A stretch of DNA of 64,000 nt from NCBI GenBank assembly GCA_965178125.1, contig OZ237743.1, forward strand, positions 1,116,001 to 1,180,000, in the 5' to 3' direction. Of this stretch, positions 23,728-34,800 are shown in pieces. The notes beneath the pieces were generated by a model. It worked only from the letters and a program-made list of their open reading frames with translations, did not search any database and had not been told where the DNA came from. The translations under genes were made by a program, and so were the position numbers. Every line of letters starts with the position of its first letter. Position 1 is the first letter of the stretch. This stretch comes from Bilabrum cf. latius. Lineage: Eukaryota; Bigyra: Bicosoecida; Bigyra; Bicosoecida.

Positions 23728-24255
23728 GCAGTGTGAGAGGCCTGTCTGCGCATCCGGATCAGATGTAATGAGAGGTATAGCCGAAGCGTGCACGGTGCCC
23801 AGTTCGCGTTTGAGTGCGTCGGGGGGCGGCCTTCTGCGGAGCCTAGTACCGCGGTGGCAGTTCGTTACAGGTCTCGGGATTGCGTTGTGAGTCCGCTTGA
23901 TTTTGTCTGGGACGGCGTGACGCCTGCAGCAGCGACGACGTCCGCGAAGCACGCTAGCATCACCCCATGCCTGGCATAGGCGAGGGGTGTGCGAGCAGTG
24001 CGCGCGTGTGTTGCTGCCTGCACTTTTGGCGAACCACCCGTCCCTGTTGCTAGATAGAACCCGTGAATTGATCCAGTCATTCAGATAAGAATACCCAGTA
24101 CATTAGAACCAAAAGGAAGCAGATCCGCGCAGTTTATGTGGAATATCCAGTAGATCCAGATCTGATCCAGATCTAAAATTAAACTTCCACAACGACTACA
24201 CAGCCAAACGGCAACGCGGCAGCCTACGCAGTGAACTACCTGTTGAGTCCCGAGC
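23728..24255. other. intergenic, tail-to-tail
   Basis: 528 bp between convergent stop codons of the HTH gene and the membrane protein. No further gene, hairpin or repeat recognised. Confidence 0.4.
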
Positions 24256-27098
24256 TCAGCTCGCCTTAGGCTTGCCCGTCTTGCTGATGCCCGACACGTC
24301 CCACGGGTCCAGCGGCACCGTGATACCACCCATCTCGTTGTACAGCTTGAAGTACACCATCTTCTCGTCCGAAAACAGCTCCATCTCATCCGCGTCACCC
24401 GCCAGCACTGCAGCGTAGTCCGGCGTATACAGCACCGGCACGAAGGCGCGCAAAGCCAGCACCTCGGGCTTCTCATCACTCGAGAACCGCAAAGAGCCGA
24501 TTGCCTCGATTACCACGGCGAGCACAAATGCGATGCAGCAAAAGATGAGCCCGATGTACCCGCACGCGATGGACACCTCGAAGCCCTCGAACAGCTTAGT
24601 CTCCAGACCCTCCCGGATCCCAGTGTAGCTGAAGGCCCAGATGCACAGCACGGCGTCCAGAAGGGCCGAAGCAGCCGCCGAGCGCTGCAGCCACAGCACG
24701 GTCCGCAGGTGCTCCTCGAATGCATCCTTCAGGTCGTCTTCACCCCCGGCCCACGGAGGCTGCACTGTGGGCAGGGTGAGGTCAGCCAGGTAGGTCCCGC
24801 ATTTGCCCAGGCAGCCCCTGTTGAGGATCGCCTTGATCTCGAGGTAATAGGAGCGGCCCCAGAACAGCGTGAATGCAGAGACACCCGCGATGCTTGCGCC
24901 TCCGAGTCCGAGACATACGTAAAAGTACAGCAGGAAAGCACCGAAGCCGATGCCGTACACCACGTTGGATCCGAAAGACGTTTCTCTCCGGATCAGGTCC
25001 ATGGCGGGGTTCTCCACCGCCTTGCCACGTGCGTTGGTCGCCACTGGCTGATTGGGGATAGGGCCAGCAGCTGGTGCAGGTGCTGGTGCTGGAGCTGGTG
25101 CTGGTGCTGGCGTTGGTGCTGGCGTAGGCGCTGAAGCTGGAGCCGGGGCGGGGGCATCGCCAAATCCGGCGACAACGACGGTGATGCCGTCTGCGGACCT
25201 GGTCTGGTCTGGCTGCACAGACACAACAATGGCTGGATTGGAGGAGGTGGCGACAGACTTGTCAGCCGATGGTTGCGACTCTCCGGCCAGCACATCTAGG
25301 TTGGTCCTGATGTCCTTGCCGCCTTTCGCGATGCCTTTCATCCCGCAGTATCGCTCGAACTCGCGCTCGTTGAGCGGATGAGCAGTCACCCGCATGTACG
25401 GATCATCTTCGCTTGGGATGGCAGGCAGCGGTGGGAGGAGCGTCTCATCAGGAGAGTCGTCCTTGTCACAACCGCAGCTGCAGGACTCGGCTCCGATAGT
25501 CACCACCGAGATGACCACGATGGGCACCCACGCGAGGCTTGCCAGCACGGCGATCAGCCGCAGCGTCATGATGAAGACCAGCATATCGGCACTCTCGGCG
25601 TCGATGGGACCGGCGGTCGCGTTGCCTGCTCCAGGTAAAGTTGACTGCAGCAGTCTGCTGGTGCGCTAGAAAGGCGCCCACGAAAGCTCAGTGTCCTGCT
25701 CCACGATCGTGTCGTCGCTCTCATCAGAGATAGCCCCCTCTGCACCTGCGTCTGCAGATAGCACGCTCTGCCCCGTCCAAGCGGCCCTGTACCCCGGCAT
25801 GCCGAACTCAAAGAAGTCCATGGTGGCAGCATCCACGCCCACGGCTTGCACCGCGTGCACGAGCAGACCGCTGTAGGCCCCCGCTGGCAGGGCGATGGCC
25901 GCATGCACGGGGCCAGCAACGGATCCGGCCGCGCTTGTGAGGGTCTCGGCAGCTTGGAGAGCCTCGTCTACCCAGCCCAACGGCTAGTTCTCAGAGGCGC
26001 GGCCCAGCCGTCGTGACCCGGTCGCCGAGTCTGCGTTTGGGTCGCCACCGCTGCTGCCTCGCAGGAAAAAGTCGTCGTCAGCTGCTGGATCATCCGTGCT
26101 CGGGTCGTCGCCCGTTGGAATCGCCACGCTGATGTCGACAGACCGCACCACGGAATGGTACGCAGACCCGATGGCAACCGACATGATGAGTGCTCCACTC
26201 GCTGCCACACCACCCAGCAGAGGGACCAGAGAGCCGGCCGTGCCCAGCTTAAGCCTCCCCCTTGACTCGTACCGTTTCGAGGGGGGCATGCCAACCAGCC
26301 CAGTGGCCCAGTCGATCGCGTTCTCCACCATGCCCTTGTCGTTCCACCCCTGCGTCTGCTACGCCTTGACCTTGTCCACAACCTCATCCGTGGCGCGCAA
26401 GAAGCTGCCTGCCAGCTCGTTGTAGGTGGCCTGTACGAATGCCAGGACTCCCAGAGCCGACTGGGCCAGACTGATGGCGAACAGGATCGCAGAGGTTCCG
26501 ACGTAGTCCTCTGGGCTGCGGTCAGATCCCAGAGCTTGAGCTTCGCGCGCCATGCCGGCAAGCGAGCTAAGCACGATGGCCTGAATGACTACAATGGCAG
26601 ACCTGCACGACACTTTGGGTGCAACAAGGGTAAACTGAGATAACGAGATGCGAGCACGACCAAGCCATGAACGGCACCATGAATGCCTTAAACTCACTGC
26701 TTGAATGTAAAACTGACTGTCTACGAGATTGATTGGGGAGGGCGCAGCCACAGGGGTGTATACTGCCGGAACAGCTAGCAATTTAGCTTGTATTCCGCCT
26801 CTCCTACCAAAGCCTGGTAGGCTGGAGTGAGGCAATAAAACAAGCCAGAGATTCTGCTGAAGCACTCATTCGAGTAGTAACTAGCAGCGATCGAGTTGAG
26901 CGCCATGTTGACAAGGATATCGAACCAGAAGAGGACCAGCAGCGAAGATAGCGGCGCTCCGCCAACCTCCTCCACTCCGAGACCGGTAAGTTCATCCATT
27001 TGCGCCCGCGTATTTTGGATGAAGGTAAAATCTACAGCAAGCTTCTGACTGCGTGGAATTTCGAGCCAGAGAATGCGAAAGCTAGAGCGTGCACGCAT
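24256..27098 (-). CDS. multi-pass membrane protein, unknown family
   Basis: Two exons, complement(24256..26602, 26764..27098), give 893 residues with TGA stop and four in-frame TAG codons read as Gln. The join across the intron (GTATAC donor, GTGCAG acceptor) completes a codon correctly; the donor is inferred from reading frame. At least eight hydrophobic segments are visible, for example LLVLFWFDILVNMALNSIA, SAIVVIQAIVLSSLAG and VSIACGYIGLIFCCIAFVLA. A central polar region carries an Ala/Pro repeat (PAPAPAP, 25060-25140 in DNA) and a Cys-Ser-Cys-Gly-Cys group. The C-terminus is soluble. I see no match to a known transporter or channel family. Confidence 0.75.
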
Positions 27099-27318
27099 GA
27101 TGGAAAGACAAGGAGCACTTCACAGTTTGACCAAGCTTACAACATCAGAGCACCTTGAACAAGGTTGATCAAAAAGGGAATAATATGCATTTTGGTCAGA
27201 TTATCGCTACCCAGGATCCAGTTCTGCGCAGTTGGGTTCGTGCCCAGGGATCCGTTCCGTGAAACGGAACCTCTTCACTGTTCCTGCGCGGCGCCGATCC
27301 GCTGCGCGATCCGCCAAC

Positions 27319-27882
27319 ATGGCCAGCACCTGGACGGGATCCGATAGCTACATGCGTCCAGGGCAACCTACATCCGGTGAAGGTGGTGTCAGCGACTGGC
27401 AGCTTCACAACATATGGTCACATGCCGCGCCGCAGCTCCGATTGCCGTCGATTGTCGGTGCTGTATTCGGATCGGACTACCTGCAGGTGTCTGCCCGGCT
27501 TGAGAAGCAGAGCAATTGGGCATTTTCGAGCGCCCTCCTGAATGTGAGCAGGTCAACAGAGGCTTGCTCGGACACGTCAGTTGCACCCAGTCGGAGCGGC
27601 CCTGCTGTCGGCAGCGCCACTGCTATGCCTTCTGCCAGCGTCTCTGATCGTGTCTGCATTCGAGGCGAGTGGGCCCCTGTGACGCTGGGCGCCTGCCCGT
27701 CTGTGGTGGTTCTTCTTCGGGATGGAGAGCCCGCGCGCGTCTCGAGCTTTTCGATCAACGGAGTCGCCGCCAGGTGGGAGGCCCTGCCGGCATCTGGAGG
27801 TCTGCCGAACCGGATCAGGGCGGAGTGCGATGCCTGGGCAGCGGCTCCAGCGACCAGCGGGATGCAGTGGAGCGTGCAAGTT
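27319..27882 (+). pseudogene. truncated duplicate of the six-hairpin enzyme C-terminus
   Basis: These 564 bp match 31184-31747 at a constant offset of 3,865 bp; I found only two differences (one in the first dozen bases, one silent). The copy lacks the first 80% of the gene, has no start context, and at its 3' end leaves the homology just before the parent's TGA, gaining a few foreign codons before its own stop. It is best read as a recent partial duplication. Just upstream is a small perfect hairpin, GTTCCGTgaaACGGAAC (27255-27271). Confidence 0.85.
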
Positions 27883-28306
27883 GGTGGGACATGAAGTTCA
27901 GCATCGTCGGGTGATATCGCCAGCAATATATCGTGCTTGTGGCTGTCTTTGCCGCCCTACATACCCTATAGGCCTACGATCGCTTGGCTACCATGTGTCT
28001 GGGGCCCTTCGCTCGCACGGCCAACTCTGAAGGGCACTTTAAGAGCGCCGCTGTTCTCCTTACTGAGCACATTCGTGCTATCTCTCGCACTACTTCCCTT
28101 TTGTCTCGGTCGCCGTGCGCGTCTATCCGGATCCTCTGCGAGCTTTCTTCGTCGTCGTCTCTGGCACAGTGCCTTGTCTGTTCGCAGCAATTCGTGTATA
28201 GAATAACCATATCTCAGTAAGCCAATACAACTGTCACTGAACTAGCTTTTCGAGCCGCCAATGACGAAAGTTGCGCTTGTGCTCGTGCAGAACCGAACGC
28301 AGGAAA
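27883..28306. other. intergenic between duplicate and parent gene
   Basis: 424 bp holding the promoter of the six-hairpin enzyme. No RNA gene or further copy of the duplicate found; an alternative ATG at 28261 is in another frame. Confidence 0.3.
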
Positions 28307-31300
28307 ATGCTCGCTGGCTCCTACGCAGCCCTCTTTGCTGTGGCTGCAACACAGAGTTTAGTGCTATTCGCTAAAGATAGTGCATCAATTGGGAGTAACG
28401 CCTGGGGCACCTGGGAGACCACACCTGATGGCTTGCTCCCGGCTGTTCGGTATCTCGGGCCTTCGAATGAGAGCTAGAGCGGATCACTGCTTCACCAGTT
28501 CGGAAACGATCGCCTTGTAGCAGTCGCTGCGGCCAATGGTCTGATTTCGATTCGGCAGGACGAAGGCGGTCCCAAGCTATTGCATGGTCTCGACGAGCAA
28601 TCGCGCCAGTTTCGAGGGGGAGCAGGTTGGATAGCGGAGGATGGCAAGATCGCAGCATCATCACGATGCCCTTCAGCAGACACGGATGGAGGAAAATGCT
28701 CGAATCTTGACATTTGGTACGGAGTCGGACTTGCAAGCAAGGCCACTGCTACAGCTAGCATGCCTGCGACGGCGGGGGATCGCCGGCTATCTCACGCTGT
28801 TCAGGCACCGTTCGGGGATTTCCCATTCGTAGTCTCGGAAGTCAATGCGACGACATCGTCAGCATCGGCTACATACACGGAAATTTGGTCGACCTTGGCT
28901 GAGGAGCTTCTCCATGGAGGTCGGGACACATACGCCAGCAGGACCTGGAAACACAACGTGACGGCAAGTTGCTTGGCAATGGCGTAGGGTGCTTCCGCGG
29001 CGGCGAGGCAAAGCTCTTCCGCTGACAGCTCCAACAGCAGCCCATCAGATCACGTTGTGCTCGAACCCGCCCGACTGCGTGACCGCGGCGGTCCCCTGTG
29101 CCCCTCTGGCTCCCTGGGTCTGCTGCTCCTTGACACCATCTCCGCTGGGGGACCGGCCGCCGCGGATGGCGGTCAAGAGCACCTTGAAGCTAATGCATCC
29201 CGAAACGATCGATCGCAGCGAATGATGGGCACAGATGACGAGTGGCCGTCACACTTCCCCAAGTCAGCGACTCGTCATGACGAGAACCCACGGCCCATCT
29301 TCCTCGTGCTCTTCTCTCGCGATCGCAATGGCTCGGACTTTGCCGGCTGCAGCCTCAGTACCAACTCTACGTCAGTGTATCCAGACACTGCTCGCCCCGA
29401 TGAGCCGGCTGTGACCGCCCCGCTCGACAATGTGGTGACAGGCGAAGAAGAAGGCCACCCCCCGGTGCTCGCGATCCAGACCCCTCTGGGTCCGTTCTAG
29501 TCGGCGCATGCTCTCAGTGACGGGTCCAGCAGCCAGCTGTACCTCGCAAGCGGGTACTTGCCCCCAGGCGCGGGCAGCAAGCCTGCAGACGTGGCGGTTG
29601 CTCTCTAGGCAGTGTTCGCAGCACAGGCCTCTCCCGGCGGGCTGCGCGGCTGGCTCTCGTCCAGCTCTCGCAAGTTCGCTGGCACCGGCATCAGGTTTCA
29701 ACCTGACCCATCGGCGGAACCCGAGGCGGCGTAGTGGGCTGCAAGGGAGCAGACGTGGCAGGCAGGGTATACACGGGGTGCGATGTCTTATGATTCGTTC
29801 TGGCAAGGCTTCTTGATCAACCAAGCCGGCGTGTATCAGTACTACCATGGCTTCCAGGGCGCGATTCGTGACCCGCTCGCACACGTGGCCCCCCTTGTTT
29901 TCAACAGTCATTTCTATCCTGGATAGATCAACCGCTCATCACAGTACTCGGGGCAACGTGGCCAGTTTCCGGAAAGCGCGCTAGGGTAGGGATCTTCGAT
30001 CGAGATGGTGCGGTTCTCCGTGTAGCAAGCTGACGCGGCCTGGACGATGCCATACGGACTGCAAGCTTTCGGGTGGGTGTTCAAAGAAAATTACACGTCG
30101 CCTGCGGGGAAATCAATGCATCCAAGTGATCTGGAGATTTGGACGCTGGGGGCGGCCGCGCGGTACGTGCTGTCTACGCGAGATGCCGCGCCCATGATCC
30201 GAGCGGTTTCAAGGAACATTTCGATTCACGGTGAGCCCGGACCGGCCGGTGCCCCCGGGGTAGGGGCTCGTGTGGCCCTCCACGAGGCATTGTGGGCCCT
30301 GTATTAGCGGCTCGTGCAGATAATCGGCACTGGTCAGAACGGGCTTCTGCACATGCTGCACATGGGTGAGTCGCTGTAGTGTCTATACGTTGCGCCTAAC
30401 TTTTTAATGATAGACAATCGATGCCTTGTAATGTCCTTACATTCCTCTTTATCATCAGTAACCATTGTTGGCTCCCTTGCAGATCACAATGACGGCATCT
30501 GCAGGTCAACGGGTCTTTCGGAGGCCCAATGCACCGCTCTCGTAACGGAAGGCGAAACAGTGATGTCGACTGCAATGGCTGGGTACATGCTGCCCCAGTT
30601 TGCAGATGCCTTAAGGCTTACTGCCGAGACTCAGAACGGCCACAGTTGCAGTGACTAGCCCGAGCAGCTGCTGTGCACGAGGGCTGCGGCAGCAGATACG
30701 TACGCCGCGAGTCTAGTGCAGGCCATGAACAAGGTGGCCGTCAACACGGATCAGAGCCAAGTCCCATTGTACTACCGACGGGCGTGGATTAGCCCGACAT
30801 ACGGCTGGATCGGCTGCAGCGTCGGCTCGTGTCCTGCTGGTGTACGCAGCAATGACTCGGCTGTCTGGCTGGAGCCAAACGCCTGGGCACTGCTTGCAGG
30901 GGGGCCTGAGCACTATTCCGACGATGACAGTGTGAAGCGGCAATTCACTCAGAGCGTTCTAGATTCCATCGAGACGGGGCTGCGTGCCGACTCGCCGATC
31001 GGCACTCATTTCGCCAACCAGAGCTATGCCACGTGGCACGGAAACGGGCACTATGCCAACGTGTGGCCTTGTGGGATCATGCCGTACGTGGAGGCTCTCG
31101 GGGCCCGCGGCCTGTCTGATACAGCGTGGGACGAGGTTAAGAAGAATGCCTTCGCCACGCATGCCCAGGTGTACCCCAACATCATGGCCGGCACCTGGAC
31201 GGGATCCGATAGCTACATGCGTCCAGGGCAACCTACATCCGGTGAAGGTGGTGTCAGCGACTGGCAGCTTCACAACATATGGTCACATGCCGCGCCGCAG

Positions 31301-31753
31301 CTCCGATTGCCGTCGATTGTCGGTGCTGTATTCGGATCGGACTACCTGCAGGTGTCTGCCCGGCTTGAGAAGCAGAGCAATTGGGCATTTTCGAGCGCCC
31401 TCCTGAATGTGAGCAGGTCAACAGAGGCTTGCTCGGACACGTCAGTTGCACCCAGTCGGAGCGGCCCTGCTGTCGGCAGCGCCACTGCTATGCCTTCTGC
31501 CAGCGTCTCTGATCGTGTCTGCATTCGAGGCGAGTGGGCCCCTGTGACGCTGGGCGCTTGCCCGTCTGTGGTGGTTCTTCTTCGGGATGGAGAGCCCGCG
31601 CGCGTCTCGAGCTTTTCGATCAACGGAGTCGCCGCCAGGTGGGAGGCCCTGCCGGCATCTGGAGGTCTGCCGAACCGGATCAGGGCGGAGTGCGATGCCT
31701 GGGCAGCGGCTCCAGCGACCAGCGGGATGCAGTGGAGCGTGCAAGTTAATTGA
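28307..31753 (+). CDS. putative secreted six-hairpin glycosidase/phosphorylase (GH94-like)
   Basis: Exons 28307..30365 and 30483..31753 give 1,109 residues, TGA stop, with about ten in-frame TAG codons read as Gln. A hydrophobic N-terminus (MLAGSYAALFAVAATQSLVL) suggests a signal peptide. The catalytic half has alpha/alpha-barrel features: SFWQGFLINQAGVYQYYHG..AIRDPL, HPSDLEIWTLGAAARYV, and at the splice junction MLHMDHNDGI, resembling the DWND catalytic-loop region of GH94 phosphorylases. C-terminal motifs WTGSDSYMRPG and DWQLHNIWSHAAPQLRL fit the last barrel helices. The class is inferred from these motifs; the exact family and substrate are uncertain. Its C-terminal 188 codons are duplicated at 27319-27882. 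Confidence 0.65.
31184..31747 (+). repeat. parent copy of the 564-bp duplication
   Basis: Near-identical to 27319-27882 in direct orientation; here it is an integral part of the enzyme gene. Confidence 0.9.
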
Positions 31754-31890
31754 CTGCCTGGTGGCCCCGGTTGCGTCAAGCATTACGTATCGGTGGCATG
31801 GCAGTTGCGCGTTGTTCCAGAAAGTGTACTTGGCAGGCCATGTATATCCGCTGAACTTCCGAATCGGCCATGTCCCGTCCACGGGAGCAG

Positions 31891-34800
31891 TCACTCGCCC
31901 GCCGCCTTCCCACCCACCGGCATGCCCCCGAGCGCCAGGATCGTGATCCAGCGCCTCCACAGTCTCCTCCTCCCGCGCCTCCCCCGCTCCTCCCTGGGCC
32001 CCGCCTGCCTCACGCACCCCCGTGCGCGACGGCCCGCCCACCCCTTCTCGCGCCTCCACCGTTCCACGCGCCTTCTTTCTCTCCTGCCCTCCTCCCCGCG
32101 GTGCCTCCAGCCGCCCGGCACCTCGCGAAGGACGCCCACCCCCGGTCCCAGGTACTGCTCTGCCCAGGCGCCCGCCGCCGCCGCCGCCAGCTGGAAGCAC
32201 CTGTTGATGGCCACTTGTTCCCGCTCCAGACGGTCATACCTCTCTCCCACCTCCTGCCCCGCTGCCGCCCTCTCCCTCTGGACCCTCTCTTCCAGTGCCA
32301 ATTTCCAGGCCTAATCGTTGGACAGCTTGCCGCGATCGTCGTCGTCCTCCTCGGGCGGCTTGTACTTCTTGCCCTGCTCGAGCGCCCGCGCCTCTGCTTC
32401 CTCCCTCCTCCTCTTCGCGGCCTCTTTCTGCGCCTCCATGGCTCGTTTAGTGGCGGGGTCCAGGTGCTCCCAACGGTCTAGAAGCCACCGCAGCCGGTCC
32501 GCCGCCCGCAGCAGCTCCCCCCGCACGGCGGCGTTCTTGATGGCGTCCTCCCTCAGCCGGATCTCCGCGGCGTCCCTCTCTAGTTCCCTGGCTTGTTCCC
32601 TAGCCTGCACCCAGTGTTCCCTGAGCCGACGAGCCGCCCGCTCCCTCCGCGCCTGCAGCGCATACGCCTGTCTCCTGAGTGGGACGAGTGTGCCGGCCGG
32701 CAGGCAATCCAGCGAGGCAGCCCGCTTCACGATGACGGCACCCATTTCGGCGAGCCACGCCGCCTTTGCCCATCCTGCGGCGAGGCCCTGCTTCCACTCT
32801 TGCGTGTAGGTGGCGCGCTGCAGCCGCCCGCCCGCCGTGCCTGTGAAAGCCGCTGCCTCTCGCACCACGGCCCTCCGGACCACCACCCTGTCTTGTCTGC
32901 GACGGGGCCACGACTCGGCCCCACCTCTGGCGAGTCGGGCCCTCTCCCGCGCCTCTGCCGCTGGCTTGGGCCTGGGCTTGCCTTGGCTTCCTTGCTCTCC
33001 GCCCATGCGTTCTTCATCGGAGGACGACAGGTTTGATCCGATCTGCGTGCCAAGGAGCGAGCTCCCCTGGGTGCCCTTGGAGGCCTTGCTCCGCCTTGTT
33101 CCCTGGGCGTGGGTTCCACCCGGACCCCTGGAGTTGTCGCTGCTGCTGGTGCTATCATCCGAGTCGACAGACCCGTCCTCCAGCCCCAGCCGCTGCGCCT
33201 GCAGATCGCTCTTGCGCCGCAATGCCATGAACAACGACGGACGGCGCTGCATCCCAGGCCCAGCACTCCCACCGGTGTCCTCAACCACCGCTGCGTCGCC
33301 CAGATCCTCACCCTGGGCCTCACCACCTCCAGCGCCCCCCTTCACCATATCCTCCTCCTCGCTGTCCCCCTCGTACACCGATGCGTCCTCATCCAAATCC
33401 TCCCCGCCGTCACCGTCCAGCAATTTCACCAGACCCACGCCCTCCATCATGGCCCGCAAGAGCTGGGCGGCGCACAGGCGCGGGAGCACCCGCCCTGCGG
33501 TGCCTCCCTGAAGAGCCGCGCTCTTCATGGCCTCCACCATCCCAGCCGCGCCGCTTCCGCTTCCGCTGCTACCGCCACTGCCACCGCCTCCGCCGGAACT
33601 CTCTTTCGAGGAGGCCAGCGGCGCGCCTACCGCAACCGCCTCCTGCTCCTCAGCCAGGAGCTCCGCCTGTGCCCGCAACCCATCGTTGTCGTACTTGCCC
33701 CCAGTGACAGGGTTAGGCACGGGCACGAGTTCCGAGACCCTCCGGATCAGGCGCTTCAGCGGGGGCGGCACGGGCGGCGGCGTGAGTCTTCGCCGGCGCT
33801 CGATGGTGCGCGTGAACGCGCGGCCGTCGGCTGGGAGACCCAGGATCGGGTCCACGAGATCGCCGTCGGGGCCTGTTTCTTTCGCTGCCGCCGTCTTCTT
33901 CTTGTCGTCGACACCGGTCCCGCGCGGTTTCTTGCTTTCTGATTCCGAGTCGTCGGAGCTGCTGGTGGCTGTTCCCTCCGAGGAGGGGTTGCTGCTGACT
34001 AGGTCGCCTTCGTTGCTCGGCCTCCTCCGCCTCCGCCGAGAGCCACGCAGCAGCATGCGCTTCTTCGCGGCGATCTGCGCGGCCTCCCTGCGCCGCTGCC
34101 TTCGCGCCTTCCTCTGTTCGAACGCGTCCTTCTCCTCGTCCTCGCCCTCCTCGCTGGTAGACCCGCCGCTGCCCTTGCGCCCAGCGAGCGCGGCATCCCT
34201 GTCCACGACCAGCCGCTTCTCGGCGGTCCCGTCCTCCTCGTCGTCGCTGGAGTGCTCTTCGTCGCTGCTGAAGCTGTCAGTCCCGCGGGATTGGCCAGAG
34301 GACACGCTCTCGTCGTCTTCGTCTTTGACCACCTCGCTCTCCTCGGAGGAGTCACCGCCTGCCGGAGCACCAGCTCCAGCACCCGAGGATGTCTTGCCCC
34401 CGCCCGACGATGATGATTTGGCCTTGGAAGAGACAGCCGCGGATTCCACCAGCCCGACACCTCCGTCCCCAAGAGCATAGTCCCCATGCGCCCTGACAGC
34501 TTCCCAAGCGGCCTGCCTGCGGACGGCGGCGAGCTGCTTGAGCCGGCGAATCTTCGACTTGATTGCGGCGACCGACGCGCCGCCGGCAGCGAGCTCCTGG
34601 GCTCCACGCTACCGCTCTGCCAGCTGCTTCGCTTGCTTCTCCGCCTCGTCCAGTCGGCTCTCGATCGGCCTGTGGGGCGCGGCGTCGCAGTCGCTGTCTC
34701 CGGTACCCAGCGCCCCATACTTGGCCATGCTAGCGTCCCTCAGCTACACCCCCGGCCTCCACCCGATCGAGTGCCCGAGCTTCTTGGACGCCTGGCCCCC

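Noticed and set aside
28307-31753. Reading the many TAG-interrupted genes as pseudogenes
   Set aside because: The breaks are almost only TAG, never TGA or TAA, with intact motifs and clean splice sites on both sides. Decay would give all three stops and frameshifts.
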